Counted from the first letter of the stretch, positions 42,653-51,868 are shown. The stretch is DNA of 64,000 nucleotides from JAKLIX01 sp964605655 (GCA_964605655.1 CAZSDK010000020.1:7765-71764), one strand, 5' to 3'. The notes: a model not told the origin generated them from the letters alone. Numbers and translations are program-made.

Positions 42653-43373
42653 TGAACTGACGGTTTAGCCTGGCGATATTGGTGAGTTTGATTTCTTTCG
42701 GACACTCGGCTTCGCAGGCACCGGTATTGGTACAGTTGCCAAATCCTTCTTCATCCATGGTCCTGACCATATTCTGAACCCTTTCCACGGCCTCAGGCAT
42801 CCCCTGTGGCAGCAACACCAACTGCGATACCTTGGCACTTACGAACAACATGGCCGAAGCATTCTTACAGGCTGCCACGCAGGCCCCGCAACCGATACAG
42901 GCTGCGGCATCCATTGCCAGATCAGATGAGTATTTAGGAACAGGGATGGCATTGGCATCCTGGGCCCCGCCGGTGTTCACCGAAGTATATCCTCCTGACT
43001 GAATGATCCGGTCAAAGGCAGAGCGGTCTACCATCAGGTCCTTGATTACCGGGAAAGCTCTTGAACGCCAGGGTTCAATCACCACGGTCTGTCCGTCCCT
43101 GAAATTCCGCATGTGCATCTGGCACACCGTGATGGCCTTGTCAGGGCCGTGAGGTCTTCCATTGATATACAGGCTGCACATGCCGCAGATGCCCTCCCTG
43201 CAGTCATGGTCGAAAACAACGGGATCTTCTCCTTTGTACACAAGCTTCTCATTCAGGATGTCCAGCATCTCCAGGAAAGAACAGTTGGGTGAGATATCAT
43301 CGAGGTGATAGGTTTCAAACCTTCCTTTGGAATGGTGGTCTTTTTGTCTCCAGATCTTTAACTTCAGCTTCAT
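42600..43373 (-). CDS. sdhB: Succinate dehydrogenase/fumarate reductase iron-sulfur subunit
   Basis: A 257-residue electron-transfer subunit carrying three clusters. The N-terminal ferredoxin domain binds 2Fe-2S through CREGICGMCSLYINGRPHG and the later Cys in KAITVCQMHM. The C-terminal domain binds 4Fe-4S (ACIGCGACVAACKNASAM) and 3Fe-4S (NCTNTGACEAECPKEIKL). It passes electrons between the flavoprotein SdhA and a quinone-linked membrane subunit. It follows sdhA by 42 nt and overlaps the convergent tatD tail by 53 nt. It is the Bacteroidota type, close to the Wolinella/B-type fumarate reductase family, so it may run in either direction. Confidence 0.95.
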   Translation of the reverse strand: MKLKLKIWRQKDHHSKGRFETYHLDDISPNCSFLEMLDILNEKLVYKGEDPVVFDHDCREGICGMCSLYINGRPHGPDKAITVCQMHMRNFRDGQTVVIEPWRSRAFPVIKDLMVDRSAFDRIIQSGGYTSVNTGGAQDANAIPVPKYSSDLAMDAAACIGCGACVAACKNASAMLFVSAKVSQLVLLPQGMPEAVERVQNMVRTMDEEGFGNCTNTGACEAECPKEIKLTNIARLNRQFINAKVFAESRKVAGFGG

Positions 43374-43415
43374 GGATGGTTATTTTTCAATGATCATCAA
43401 CAAGTTCAATGACAA

Positions 43416-45353
43416 CTATTTATAATTTCTTTGTTTCACCTCGATAAATTCATAATCGAGGGATTCTTTATGGAGAAGGTGTTGGTCGCTGCCCTGGTAT
43501 TCCCAGGCTGCGACATATTTGAAATCCTCGTCGTTTCTGAGGGCTTCACCGTCAGGGGTCTGGTACTCCTCCCTGAAATGTCCGCCGCAGCTTTCTTTAC
43601 GATTGAGGGCATCCATGGCTATCAGCTCGCCCAGTTCCAGGAAGTCGGCCACCCTGCATGCCTTCTCCAGCTCGGTGTTCAGGCTGTCAGGCGTGCCGGG
43701 GATAAACACATCTTTCCAGAATTCCTCCCTGAGTTCCCTGATCAGGGTGATGCCTTTCTTCAGTCCTGTTTCATTTCTTCCCATACCAACATATTCCCAC
43801 ATGATCTTGCCAAGTTTCTTGTGGAAATGGTCGACAGAGTTCTTTCCTTTCACATTCATGAGCTTCTGGATGTGTTCGGCCACGTCTTTTTCCGTCTGTT
43901 CGAACTCGGGCAGGTCGGTTTTCATCCGGGGCACTTTGATCTGGTCGGAGAGATAATTTTGGATCGTGAAGGGGATGACAAAAAATCCGTCGGCCAGTCC
44001 CTGCATCAGGGCGGAAGCGCCGAGCCTGTTGGCACCGTGATCGCTGAAGTTGGCTTCTCCCAGCACAAACAGGCCAGGGATGGTCGTCTGCAGCTCATAG
44101 TCCACCCAGATGCCGCCCATAGTGTAATGCACGGCAGGGTAAATCATCATCGGGGTCTCATAAGGGTTCTCGTCGACGATCTTCTCATACATCTGGAAAA
44201 GGTTGCCATAACGTTCCTCGATCACATTCTTTCCTAAACGGGCAATGGATTCCGAGAAGTCGAGGAAGACGGCCAGACCGGTTTCCCCAACGCCAAAGCC
44301 GGCGTCGCATCTTTCTTTGGCGGCCCTGGAGGCCACATCCCTGGGGACGAGGTTCCCAAAGGCAGGATAACGGCGTTCCAGGTAGTAATCACGATCTTCT
44401 TCTTTTATCTGGTTCGGTCTGAGCTTACCATGACGGAGAGCCTCGGCGTCGGCCAGGTTTTTGGGGACCCAGATACGGCCGTCGTTGCGGAGGCTCTCGC
44501 TCATCAGGGTGAGTTTAGACTGGTAGTCACCATGTACAGGGATGCAGGTGGGATGGATCTGGGTGAAACAGGGATTTCCGAAGAAAGCACCTTTTTTATA
44601 GGCCTGCCAGATCGCACTTGCGTTCGATCCCATCGCGTTGGTGGACAGGAAAAACACATTCCCGTAGCCTCCGGTGGCCAATACCACGGCATGGGCAAAA
44701 TGCCGCTCCAGCTTCCCGGTGACCAGGTTACGGGTGATGATTCCCCTGGCCTTACCGTCGACCACCACCAGGTCCTGCATCTCCTGGCGATAGTACAGTT
44801 TTACCGTACCCTTCTTGATCTGGCGGCTCAGTGATCCGTAGGCACCCAGCAGCAACTGCTGTCCTGTCTGCCCCCTGGCATAAAAGGTACGGGAGACCTG
44901 AGCCCCTCCGAAGGAACGGTTATCGAGTAATCCGCCGTAGTCACGGGCAAAAGGCACACCCTGGGCCACACAATGGTCGATGATCAGGTTGCTGACCTCG
45001 GCCAGACGGTAGACATTGGCTTCCCTGGCCCGGTAATCGCCTCCTTTTATGGTGTCATAAAAGAGACGGTAAATGCTGTCCCCGTCATTCTGGTAGTTCT
45101 TGGCTGCATTGATCCCCCCCTGGGCAGCGATGCTGTGTGCCCGCCGCGGACTGTCCTGATAGCAGAAGTTCTTGACATTGAATCCAAGCTCACCCAGACT
45201 GGCTGCCGCTCCTGCACCGGCAAGACCGGTGCCGACAACGATAATATCCAGCTTTCTTTTGTTAGATGGGTTGACCAGGTTCTGGTGGGATTTAAAATAC
45301 GACCACTTCTGTTCCAGTGGCCCTGCAGGAATCTTCGGATCTAAACGCGACAT
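43416..45353 (-). CDS. sdhA: Succinate dehydrogenase/fumarate reductase flavoprotein subunit
   Basis: A 645-residue FAD protein that oxidises succinate or reduces fumarate at the inner face of the cytoplasmic membrane. The FAD dinucleotide fold is DIIVVGTGLAGAGAAASLGE near residue 35, and the flavin-linking His is in RRAHSIAAQGGINAAKN. Substrate-site segments include THPTC-like QIHPTCIPVHGDY and HYTMGGIWVDYELQ, and HGANRLGASALMQGLADG. The N-terminal extension (MSRLDPKIPAGPLEQKW) and overall length are typical of Bacteroidota. No cytochrome b subunit (sdhC) precedes it, although this order is usual; a separate promoter box is present instead. Confidence 0.96.
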   Translation of the reverse strand: MSRLDPKIPAGPLEQKWSYFKSHQNLVNPSNKRKLDIIVVGTGLAGAGAAASLGELGFNVKNFCYQDSPRRAHSIAAQGGINAAKNYQNDGDSIYRLFYDTIKGGDYRAREANVYRLAEVSNLIIDHCVAQGVPFARDYGGLLDNRSFGGAQVSRTFYARGQTGQQLLLGAYGSLSRQIKKGTVKLYYRQEMQDLVVVDGKARGIITRNLVTGKLERHFAHAVVLATGGYGNVFFLSTNAMGSNASAIWQAYKKGAFFGNPCFTQIHPTCIPVHGDYQSKLTLMSESLRNDGRIWVPKNLADAEALRHGKLRPNQIKEEDRDYYLERRYPAFGNLVPRDVASRAAKERCDAGFGVGETGLAVFLDFSESIARLGKNVIEERYGNLFQMYEKIVDENPYETPMMIYPAVHYTMGGIWVDYELQTTIPGLFVLGEANFSDHGANRLGASALMQGLADGFFVIPFTIQNYLSDQIKVPRMKTDLPEFEQTEKDVAEHIQKLMNVKGKNSVDHFHKKLGKIMWEYVGMGRNETGLKKGITLIRELREEFWKDVFIPGTPDSLNTELEKACRVADFLELGELIAMDALNRKESCGGHFREEYQTPDGEALRNDEDFKYVAAWEYQGSDQHLLHKESLDYEFIEVKQRNYK

Positions 45354-45381
45354 AGATTTGGTATAAAGACTTTAGTACCCT

Positions 45382-45389
45382 CAAAAATA
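45382..45389 (-). promoter_or_regulatory. Candidate -7 box TATTTTTG for sdhA
   Basis: On the minus strand TATTTTTG fits TAnnTTTG, 28 nt before the sdhA ATG. It implies that sdhA-sdhB is its own transcription unit. Confidence 0.5.
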
Positions 45390-45513
45390 AATATTAATCA
45401 TGTTGACCGGATGGGTTTCCATCCAGAAATTGCATGAGGACAGGCTTAAATAGAATAGGTATAAATAATGGTCTGGGCAGCGAGGTGAAATCAGCAGGAT
45501 GAAAACGGTTAGT

Positions 45514-45600
45514 CGGGATGCGGGATGCGGGATGCGGATGCGGGATGCGGGATGCGGGATAGTTCCAGTGGGCAGTCAGCAGTCAGCAGTCGGTGGGCAG
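45514..45600. repeat. GGGATGC heptamer array followed by GCAGTCA repeats
   Basis: Six or seven copies of a CGGGATG heptamer, one of them shortened, run to about 45561. They are followed by GGCAGTCAGCAGTCAGCAG, the same family as the repeat after the Spy-like genes at 15.1 kb. No coding capacity. Confidence 0.8.
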
Positions 45601-46252
45601 TGAAGTCCATGTCGTTATATTTCAAGGTTATACATTATCAATTATCAACTATTAATTATCAACTTTTACCTCGTAGAGGTTATCTACCTGTAGCAAAGAG
45701 TCAGCCGGTTGAATATTTCCCCTCCCCGTTATCATCCCAATCGAAGAAACAACCTTTGTGGGGAGGGGCGAGAGGAGGGTAAGACTGGAATTCTAATATT
45801 CACTAAATCAGTGAGATGAATTCTGTTAGATGAAAGCTGGCAGTATAAGCAGTTGGCAACCGGGAAACGGGATTCGGGATACGGGATGGCAATTCATTCT
45901 TGCATTCTCCCTTCTTGCCATCTTGCCTTATCGAACATCCCTCTGCGACCCGGCGTCTCTGCGGTGAAAAGGACGATAATTAGTGGTTCCTCAACATTCA
46001 TGGGTTTCATAGAAGTATTTTTTTACCGCAGAGAAACAGAGACGCAGAGTTTTTCTGCATCTGTCTTGATAAAAATATCGTTTCTCAGTCTTCTTTTCAC
46101 CACTTGAGGCACTTAAGGTGTTGTGAATGTGAATCTTATTGTGGGAGTCAATCACTAACAGCTGCTTTACAATCATTGCACTGACCACTAACCTGGCAAC
46201 CTTTGAGGGAGCTCTCATTAAGGGATTGAGGCTCCGGCGGTGAAAAGCGCAC
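45601..46252. other. Gene-free repeat-rich spacer
   Basis: No supported gene. It holds ATTATCAA repeats near 45635-45665, a second copy of the CATCTTGCCTTATCGAACATC and CGTCTCTGCGGTGAAAA text found at 15.4 kb, and a CCGCAGAGAAACAGAGACGC element near 46025. These are relics of a dispersed intergenic repeat family. The adjacent transposase relic suggests a worn-down insertion site. Confidence 0.55.
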
Positions 46253-46417
46253 AAGGCATCCCCGGGGATGCTTGGTGGCCAGTACCACCCAACGGTTGTC
46301 CTTTTGGAGTTTTATCTCGAAGTCTGTCTTGAACTCCTCTATTTTCAGCTGGTTTTGTAGGTTATATCTTATCCTAAGTGCACGGGTTATTGCATATAAA
46401 TTACGAATTATATGCAA
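46253..46417 (-). pseudogene. Possible relic of an IS transposase N-terminus
   Basis: On the minus strand the frame reads MHIIRNLYAI and then QLKIEEFKTDFEIKLQKDNR followed by WVVLATK. The pattern FE-x-KL-x-x-DNRWVxLA is what I recall from the N-termini of IS5/IS1182-type transposases, where an IPWD motif normally follows. Here that part is replaced by unrelated residues, and no catalytic DDE domain is present. So this is at most a decayed fragment; a chance resemblance cannot be excluded. Confidence 0.35.
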
Positions 46418-46546
46418 GTATTTTTAAATATACTCGCTATATGTTATTAATAATCAGATTTATATGAATCTTTACTGTGCCCTATTTAGACTATTTATTA
46501 ATTACTGTAATCAAAAAGTTTTAGCTGATAAAATTTACTATTGTTA

Positions 46547-46554
46547 TAAATTTG
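46547..46554 (+). promoter_or_regulatory. Candidate -7 box TAAATTTG
   Basis: Fits TAnnTTTG and is 22 nt before the ATG of the AT-rich secreted protein gene. The surroundings are very AT-rich, so a chance match is more likely than elsewhere. Confidence 0.35.
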
Positions 46555-46576
46555 TTTATTAAAGTCAGACCTTCTA

Positions 46577-48157
46577 ATGACTCTTATCAAATTGCAAATG
46601 AGTTATCCTGAGGCAAATACCAGTAAACATATAAAGAGTATTATATTTATATTTGTATTTTCATCTTTGTTAATGATAGCATCTGGTCAAAATAGTCCCG
46701 ATGCCAAGAGAGATTATGTCTGGGTGTTTGGGAATAATTATTATGCTCCTTGCAATACTGAATATAAACTTGATTTCAATAATTATCCTGATATTGTTTC
46801 CGGATTCACACACACTATTCATCTTGATCTGAATAATGCTTCTATTTGCGATACGAATGGTTCTTTACTTTTTTTTACCAATGGACAGGAGGTCGTCGAC
46901 AGGTTAGGGAATATCATGCCTAATGGTGATTCACTTACCTATACAGACTTTTATCAGTATCTTAATCAGTTCAATTTAGGGCCCTGGTGGCCACAGTCAG
47001 TACTTATTCTTCCAAATCCGGTCTTTAATAACATATACTATATCTTACATCTTCGTATTGAGTGGCTTAATGGAATCACCGGGGAAGGGCCTGTGGCAAC
47101 CGGACTTATGATGAGTACTGTTGATATGACCCTTCATGACGGTTTTGGAGATGTCATCAGCAAAAACCAGTTACTCATCGATGACACCTTATTTAATGGA
47201 ATGAACGCCACAAGACATGGAAATGGCAGGGACTGGTGGATTATTGCCCCAACCAGAACAACAGGGATTTGTTATAAGTTACTTTTGGATCCCGAAGGAG
47301 TACACATCATTGAATCTCCACCAAACAATAATTTCAATAATACAGTCTACACGCCATATACTGTGATGTCGCCGGATGGGAGCAAGTTCATTTATACCGG
47401 ACATGGTTCAAATCATCCTGTTTACTGCTATAGTTTCGACCGTTGTCTTGGTACGATGAATGAAATTGAAAATTTCACTGTTCCGGATGATTATTTTGGA
47501 TATAGCGTATCCGTCTCTTCAAATTCTCAATATCTATATTTAATAAGTGAAATGCATATTTATCAATTTGATCTTACGGTTTCTCCCATTGCAAGCAGTA
47601 AAATACTTGTAGCTGTTTATGATGGATATAGCCCTACCTATAATCCTCCTGCTTTTAGTTTTTCACAATTAGGCCCGGATAATAAAATTTATATAGGTGC
47701 TGGCAATTCCACTTTTATTCATGTTATTGAGAATCCTGATTTAGAAGGAATGAACTGTAATGTTGTACAACGAGCTCTCACTATGCCAGGTTGCAGTCTT
47801 TACGGCTCTATGCCAAAACTGCCTAACTTTCGGCTTGGGAGTTTGGTAGGATCCGACTGTGATAGTTTAATTACTAGTGCAATAGAAACCTCAAAAAGTT
47901 CCGCAGGTAAAATAACCTTCGCCCCCAATCCGGCAAACGACTATATCCGCTTTGATTTCAGTGAATTAACCACGAATCATCCTATGCAGTTTTTCATTAG
48001 TGACGACCTTGGAAGAGAGATGGATATGTTGAATATTGCACCATTCCAGGGTTTTTTCAACTACGATGTTAGAAAGTTAGCTGATGGATTATACATTGGT
48101 TTATTGAAAAACCAGAATGGAATGTTAGGAAAGGTCAAGTTCATAGTGAATAAATAG
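46577..48157 (+). CDS. AT-rich secreted protein with T9SS type A sorting domain
   Basis: A 526-residue exported protein. After an N-terminal stretch a signal segment (IIFIFVFSSLLMIASGQ, residues about 21-37) is followed by a beta-propeller-like body: DYVWVFGNNYYAPCNTEYKL, NASICDTNGSLLFFTNGQ, DRLGNIMPNGDSL and later YTPYTVMSPDGSKFIYTG. Similar bodies occur in many Bacteroidota T9SS cargo proteins. The last 80 residues form a type A sorting domain (ITFAPNPANDYIRFDFSEL to KVKFIVNK). An internal ATG at 46598 is an alternative start. Codon use is strongly AT-biased (AAT, TTT, ATA) compared with every neighbour, and the gene lies next to repeats and a transposase relic, which suggests recent acquisition. 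Confidence 0.88.
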   Translation: MTLIKLQMSYPEANTSKHIKSIIFIFVFSSLLMIASGQNSPDAKRDYVWVFGNNYYAPCNTEYKLDFNNYPDIVSGFTHTIHLDLNNASICDTNGSLLFFTNGQEVVDRLGNIMPNGDSLTYTDFYQYLNQFNLGPWWPQSVLILPNPVFNNIYYILHLRIEWLNGITGEGPVATGLMMSTVDMTLHDGFGDVISKNQLLIDDTLFNGMNATRHGNGRDWWIIAPTRTTGICYKLLLDPEGVHIIESPPNNNFNNTVYTPYTVMSPDGSKFIYTGHGSNHPVYCYSFDRCLGTMNEIENFTVPDDYFGYSVSVSSNSQYLYLISEMHIYQFDLTVSPIASSKILVAVYDGYSPTYNPPAFSFSQLGPDNKIYIGAGNSTFIHVIENPDLEGMNCNVVQRALTMPGCSLYGSMPKLPNFRLGSLVGSDCDSLITSAIETSKSSAGKITFAPNPANDYIRFDFSELTTNHPMQFFISDDLGREMDMLNIAPFQGFFNYDVRKLADGLYIGLLKNQNGMLGKVKFIVNK

Positions 48158-48248
48158 GGTTTGGCGAAAAGACAATAATATCGCTTGAGATCGTAAATTC
48201 TGCAATCTGATTTCTGACTTCGGGCATTCGTATTGTTGGATGCCGGCC

Positions 48249-48767
48249 TTAGCTGTCAGGTTTTTCATTTCGCAGGGAATCCATGACCGCGTGTATGATC
48301 TCTGCCACATGCCGGTCGGAATCCTTTTCAAAATGGAGCAGCTGATAGACCCTGAAACTTTTTAACTTCATGATATTCCTGGTAATGTCGAGGACATATT
48401 TATGCAGGAACGGCAGGATGCCACCTGCCTGGTGGTATTGCTGGGAATGAGTCAGTTCGTGGATCAGCCATTTGATGTCTACTTCCCTGCCCAGGTCGAC
48501 AGGCTTCGGGAAAAATACCTGTCGTCCAAAGGTTATCGCCAGGCGCTTTCCGGTCTTTTTCACCGCCGAATACCTGACCTTTCCAAGGTCGAAACTAAAG
48601 TACGGTTGTAAGGCTTTTTGGAGGGGCACTGGCAGTCTGTGCCACCTTCCGCCGGACTTCACCCACAGCAAAATGTAATAAGCGAATAAAAAAGGGAGAA
48701 TCAGCAGGTCCAAAATTACAGACAGTACTGCCATTACGCATTTCTTTAAGAACTTAACGAATCCCAT
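48249..48767 (-). CDS. Membrane protein with HExxH metallopeptidase-like motif
   Basis: A 172-residue protein. An N-terminal membrane segment (AVLSVILDLLILPFLFAYYI, residues about 13-32) precedes a domain with the zinc-protease motif WLIHELTHSQQYHQAGGILP (HELTH, about residues 105-109). The pattern resembles the small HExxH domain found in DUF4157/eCIS-core proteins (HExxHxxQ). The beta-rich lead-in is VRYSAVKKTGKRLAITFGRQ and the helical tail LLHFEKDSDRHVAEIIHAVM. No third zinc ligand can be named with certainty; a Glu or His in the tail is possible. It is a single gene between the AT-rich gene and phrB. Substrate unknown; proteolysis is an inference. Confidence 0.72.
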   Translation of the reverse strand: MGFVKFLKKCVMAVLSVILDLLILPFLFAYYILLWVKSGGRWHRLPVPLQKALQPYFSFDLGKVRYSAVKKTGKRLAITFGRQVFFPKPVDLGREVDIKWLIHELTHSQQYHQAGGILPFLHKYVLDITRNIMKLKSFRVYQLLHFEKDSDRHVAEIIHAVMDSLRNEKPDS

Positions 48768-48840
48768 CTTTGGCCGGTTTGCAACAACAAGTTATTGTAA
48801 CTCAATCGGTATTTACAGAACGAAGATAATGAAATTTCCT

Positions 48841-50163
48841 TTAAAAGGAAAGTGCCGACCGGTAAACCCTGACCGCTCTCTTCCTGGCCTCTTCATGATC
48901 TACAACAGGTGCCGGATCTTCATCAGCAGCCTCCTGGATCCAATGAGTTATGTACTTCTTATCAGGATCAAACTTCCTGGCCTGCTCGTGAGGGTTGAAC
49001 ACCCTGAAATACGGGGCTGCATCGCATCCGCACCCTGCTGCCCACTGCCAGTTGCCGTTGTTCGACGAAAGCTCATAATCGAACAGCTTCCGGGCAAAAT
49101 AGGCTTCTCCCCACCTCCAGTCAATGAGCAGATGTTTGGTCAGAAAGCTGGCTGTCACCATACGCACCCTGTTGTGCATGAACCCCGTCTCATTCAGCTC
49201 TCTCATGCCGGCATCCACCAGCGGGTAACCGGTCCTGCCTTCACACCAGGCATGAAACATGCCTTCGTCGTTGATCCAGGGAATACGGTCATACCTGGTT
49301 TTGAAGGAGTGCTTTTCCACGTCGGGAAAATGAAAGAGGATCATCATGAAGAACTCCCTCCAGATAAGCTCCTGCAGCCAGGTCTCATTCAGTTCCCTTC
49401 CCAGCCGCACCATCTCCCTGATGCTCACCGTACCAAAACGTAAAGGCACACCCATCCGGCTGGTGTTTTGTGAAGGCAGGTTGCGGACCAGGTGATAAGA
49501 AGTGAGGACGGACACTTCAGGACGTTCAGGGGGGATCTCAATGGGAAAACTCTCAAAACCAATTTCCTCAAGGGAAGGCATGGGTTCTTCCTCCATCTGG
49601 TGAAGCCTCTCAAGCAGAGATTCACCCGGATAGGTCTTCAGACTGGTGGTTTCAAGCTTTTGTCTCCATTTTTTTGAATAGGGAGTAAAGACGGTGTAAG
49701 GAGACCCGTCTTCTTTCACCACATCCGACTTTTCAAAGATCACTTGGTCGCCAAATGATAAAAAAGATATTCCTTTTGAATGAAGGAAATCTTTGATTTT
49801 CAAGTCTCTGTCAACAGCATACGGTTCATAGTCGTGGTTGGTATAAACCGCTTTGATATGAAACCGTTCAGTGATCTTTCTGAATGCTTCCAAAGGATCA
49901 TCTTTCATGACGAGGAGCGTGGAGCCACTGGCTGCAAATGCTCTGTGCAGTTTTTCAAGGACCTGATGGATAAAGACCATCCTCCGGTCTTTTTTATACT
50001 GAAGTTTTCCGAGGATGCAGGTGTCGAAAATGAAGACCGGCAACACCGGTAACCCGCTTTTTAATGCCTCGTAAAGCCCGTGGTTGTCATGGAGCCTCAA
50101 GTCTCTGCGAAACCAGAAAAGGACCAGTTCGACCGTGTCAGATGCGGGTTTACCGGATTCCAT
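48841..50163 (-). CDS. phrB: Deoxyribodipyrimidine photolyase / cryptochrome family
   Basis: A 440-residue FAD photolyase that uses blue light to split cyclobutane pyrimidine dimers. The N-terminal photolyase domain is ELVLFWFRRDLRLHDNHGLY to VFIFDTCILGKL, which would bind an antenna pigment. The FAD domain has ELIWREFFMMILFHFP, TGYPLVDAGMRELNETGFMH and NRVRMVTASFLTKHLLIDW, then DYELSSNNGNWQWAAGCGCD and YFRVFNPHEQARKFDPD. These match class I CPD photolyases. The Trp-rich electron path appears intact (WREF, NWQWAAG). A related cryptochrome role cannot be excluded from sequence alone. It is a single gene. Confidence 0.93.
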   Translation of the reverse strand: MESGKPASDTVELVLFWFRRDLRLHDNHGLYEALKSGLPVLPVFIFDTCILGKLQYKKDRRMVFIHQVLEKLHRAFAASGSTLLVMKDDPLEAFRKITERFHIKAVYTNHDYEPYAVDRDLKIKDFLHSKGISFLSFGDQVIFEKSDVVKEDGSPYTVFTPYSKKWRQKLETTSLKTYPGESLLERLHQMEEEPMPSLEEIGFESFPIEIPPERPEVSVLTSYHLVRNLPSQNTSRMGVPLRFGTVSIREMVRLGRELNETWLQELIWREFFMMILFHFPDVEKHSFKTRYDRIPWINDEGMFHAWCEGRTGYPLVDAGMRELNETGFMHNRVRMVTASFLTKHLLIDWRWGEAYFARKLFDYELSSNNGNWQWAAGCGCDAAPYFRVFNPHEQARKFDPDKKYITHWIQEAADEDPAPVVDHEEARKRAVRVYRSALSF

Positions 50164-50296
50164 TTTTCTTCCCTCCGGCAGCAGAATTCTTTGACGGATG
50201 AATAACCATGTAAATCATATCGATCGTTAATTTGCAGTATTTTCGTTCATTCATGCAAAGTTACAAATCAGACAGCTTTCACCTAAATTTCCACTT

Positions 50297-51139
50297 ATGT
50301 CAGATGGTGTATCAGACTTTTATGAGGATATTTCCTTTTTCGATGAGCTTCCCTTCTGGTCAGCTCCTTTCGGGATTGAATTGCTGAAACATTTGAAATT
50401 CAGGAAGTTTATTCAGGTCCTTGACATCGGTCCCGGTACCGGATTTCCCCTGCTGGAAGCAGCGCAACGGCTGGGCCCCACCTGCACGGTTTTCGGACTG
50501 GAGCCCTGGCAGGAGGCCAGGACCAGGATGCTCGACAAGATCAGGAATTACCGGATTAAGAATGTGGTTGTAATGAACGGGGAAGCAGAAGACATGCCAT
50601 TTGAGGATGGTACCTTCAGTTGCATTCTGTCCAACAACGGCCTGAACAATGTGAAGGACATCGATCAGGTGTTGAGGGAGTGTTACCGGGTTACCAGACC
50701 GGGAGCCCAGTTGCTCTTTACCTGCAACCTGCCCGGGACCATGGCAGAATTCTACCAGGTCCTGGAGGATGTCTTAAGCCGGCACCAGGGTATGGTGGGT
50801 AATGGCGGGGTGGAGGATATTAAAAGGAAGATACAGACCCATATTCGGGAAAAAAGAAAAGAAGCCGGAGAATGGGCATCCCTGGTGGAAAAGCACGGGT
50901 TCCGGGTGGAGGATATCCGGGAAGAGGCCTTCAGTTATGGTTTTGCTGACGGGACCAGTCTTTTAAATTATCATTTTATCCGCCTGGCCTTTTTCCCCTC
51001 CTGGCAGGAATTAATCCCGGAAGCATACAGAGTGGAGGTTTTCAGCGAAGTGGAAAAACAACTCAATGATACGGCCGCAGAAAAGGGGGCAGTGTCACTG
51101 ACGGTTCCTTTTGCCTGCTATGATTGCAGCAGGAAATGA
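50297..51139 (+). CDS. Class I SAM-dependent methyltransferase
   Basis: A 280-residue protein with the Rossmann-like methyltransferase fold. Motif I is IQVLDIGPGTGFPLLEAAQR near residue 42, then VFGLEPWQEARTRML (motif II-like), VVMNGEAEDMPFEDGTFSCI and SNNGLNNVKDIDQVLRECYR (motifs III-IV), and LLFTCNLPGTM. This is the methyltransf_11 type. The substrate is not deducible. The C-terminal half carries a helical extension (EVEKQLNDTAAEKGAVSLTV). It is convergent with the DUF2461 gene, with 32 nt between stops. Confidence 0.87.
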   Translation: MSDGVSDFYEDISFFDELPFWSAPFGIELLKHLKFRKFIQVLDIGPGTGFPLLEAAQRLGPTCTVFGLEPWQEARTRMLDKIRNYRIKNVVVMNGEAEDMPFEDGTFSCILSNNGLNNVKDIDQVLRECYRVTRPGAQLLFTCNLPGTMAEFYQVLEDVLSRHQGMVGNGGVEDIKRKIQTHIREKRKEAGEWASLVEKHGFRVEDIREEAFSYGFADGTSLLNYHFIRLAFFPSWQELIPEAYRVEVFSEVEKQLNDTAAEKGAVSLTVPFACYDCSRK

Positions 51140-51171
51140 TCCTTTCAACAATACTTCCGGATTGTCTTTAA

Positions 51172-51846
51172 TTACGATTGAGGAATTTCCAGGGCACGGT
51201 TAATAAACCTGACCAGCGGATGCATGGCTTGGTAAACTTCAATGAAATATTCTTTGATTTTACTGTCGGCCAGGGATGGGTCGGTAAAATACTCACCTAC
51301 AATGTAGTGTTTAAACTTCAGCAGGTTAATATCCGGCCATGATGGATCATACCCTTGCGGTGCTTTTTTCAGCTCATCACCCACCAGGTCGAGTTCCTTA
51401 AAATGACTGACAAAGGATTTGGCTTTGAGGATCTTTTTAAACTCATCCACATGATAATAAATCTCCTCCCGCACCATCTTCAGCTTGTCGGAAGGCGGCA
51501 TGTAAAGCCCACCTCCTGCAAATGATTTTCCTCCTGGTTCCAGGTGGAGGTAATAACCGGCAAATGTGCTTTTTCTTCCGCCACGGGCGATGAAAGTACC
51601 CATGTTGGTCTTGTAAGGGGTTTTATCATTTGAAAACCTTGTATCCCTAAAGATCCTGAATACACAGTCCTTCGATTTGGGTGATCCAATGGTGGTATCG
51701 AAGCTCCTGACCCCGGTGATCAGCGAGTCAGTGAGGGCTTCCAGCATTTTTCGGTTCGATTCGTACCAGGTCCGGTTCCGGTCGAACCATTCCCGGTTGT
51801 TGTTGCTGCTGAGCTGGGTAAGAAATTGGATGGGATCTGATAACAT
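51172..51846 (-). CDS. DUF2461 family protein
   Basis: A 224-residue protein of the DUF2461 family, widespread but without an established function. Family landmarks: FLTQLSSNNNREWFDRNRTW at the N-terminus, VFRIFRDTRFSNDKTPYKTN near residue 65 and GYYLHLEPGGKSFAGGGLYM near 97. It starts at an ATG with a TATTTTTG box 22 nt upstream. It is a single gene between the methyltransferase and the GDPD-LysM gene and divergent from the latter. Confidence 0.92.
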   Translation of the reverse strand: MLSDPIQFLTQLSSNNNREWFDRNRTWYESNRKMLEALTDSLITGVRSFDTTIGSPKSKDCVFRIFRDTRFSNDKTPYKTNMGTFIARGGRKSTFAGYYLHLEPGGKSFAGGGLYMPPSDKLKMVREEIYYHVDEFKKILKAKSFVSHFKELDLVGDELKKAPQGYDPSWPDINLLKFKHYIVGEYFTDPSLADSKIKEYFIEVYQAMHPLVRFINRALEIPQS

Positions 51847-51868
51847 GGGCTTGAATTTGGTTTGATCC

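Noticed and set aside
46148..46252. Continuation of the transposase relic
   Set aside because: The frame stays open but the residues (PEPQSLNESS and onward) show no transposase pattern, so only the first part is called.
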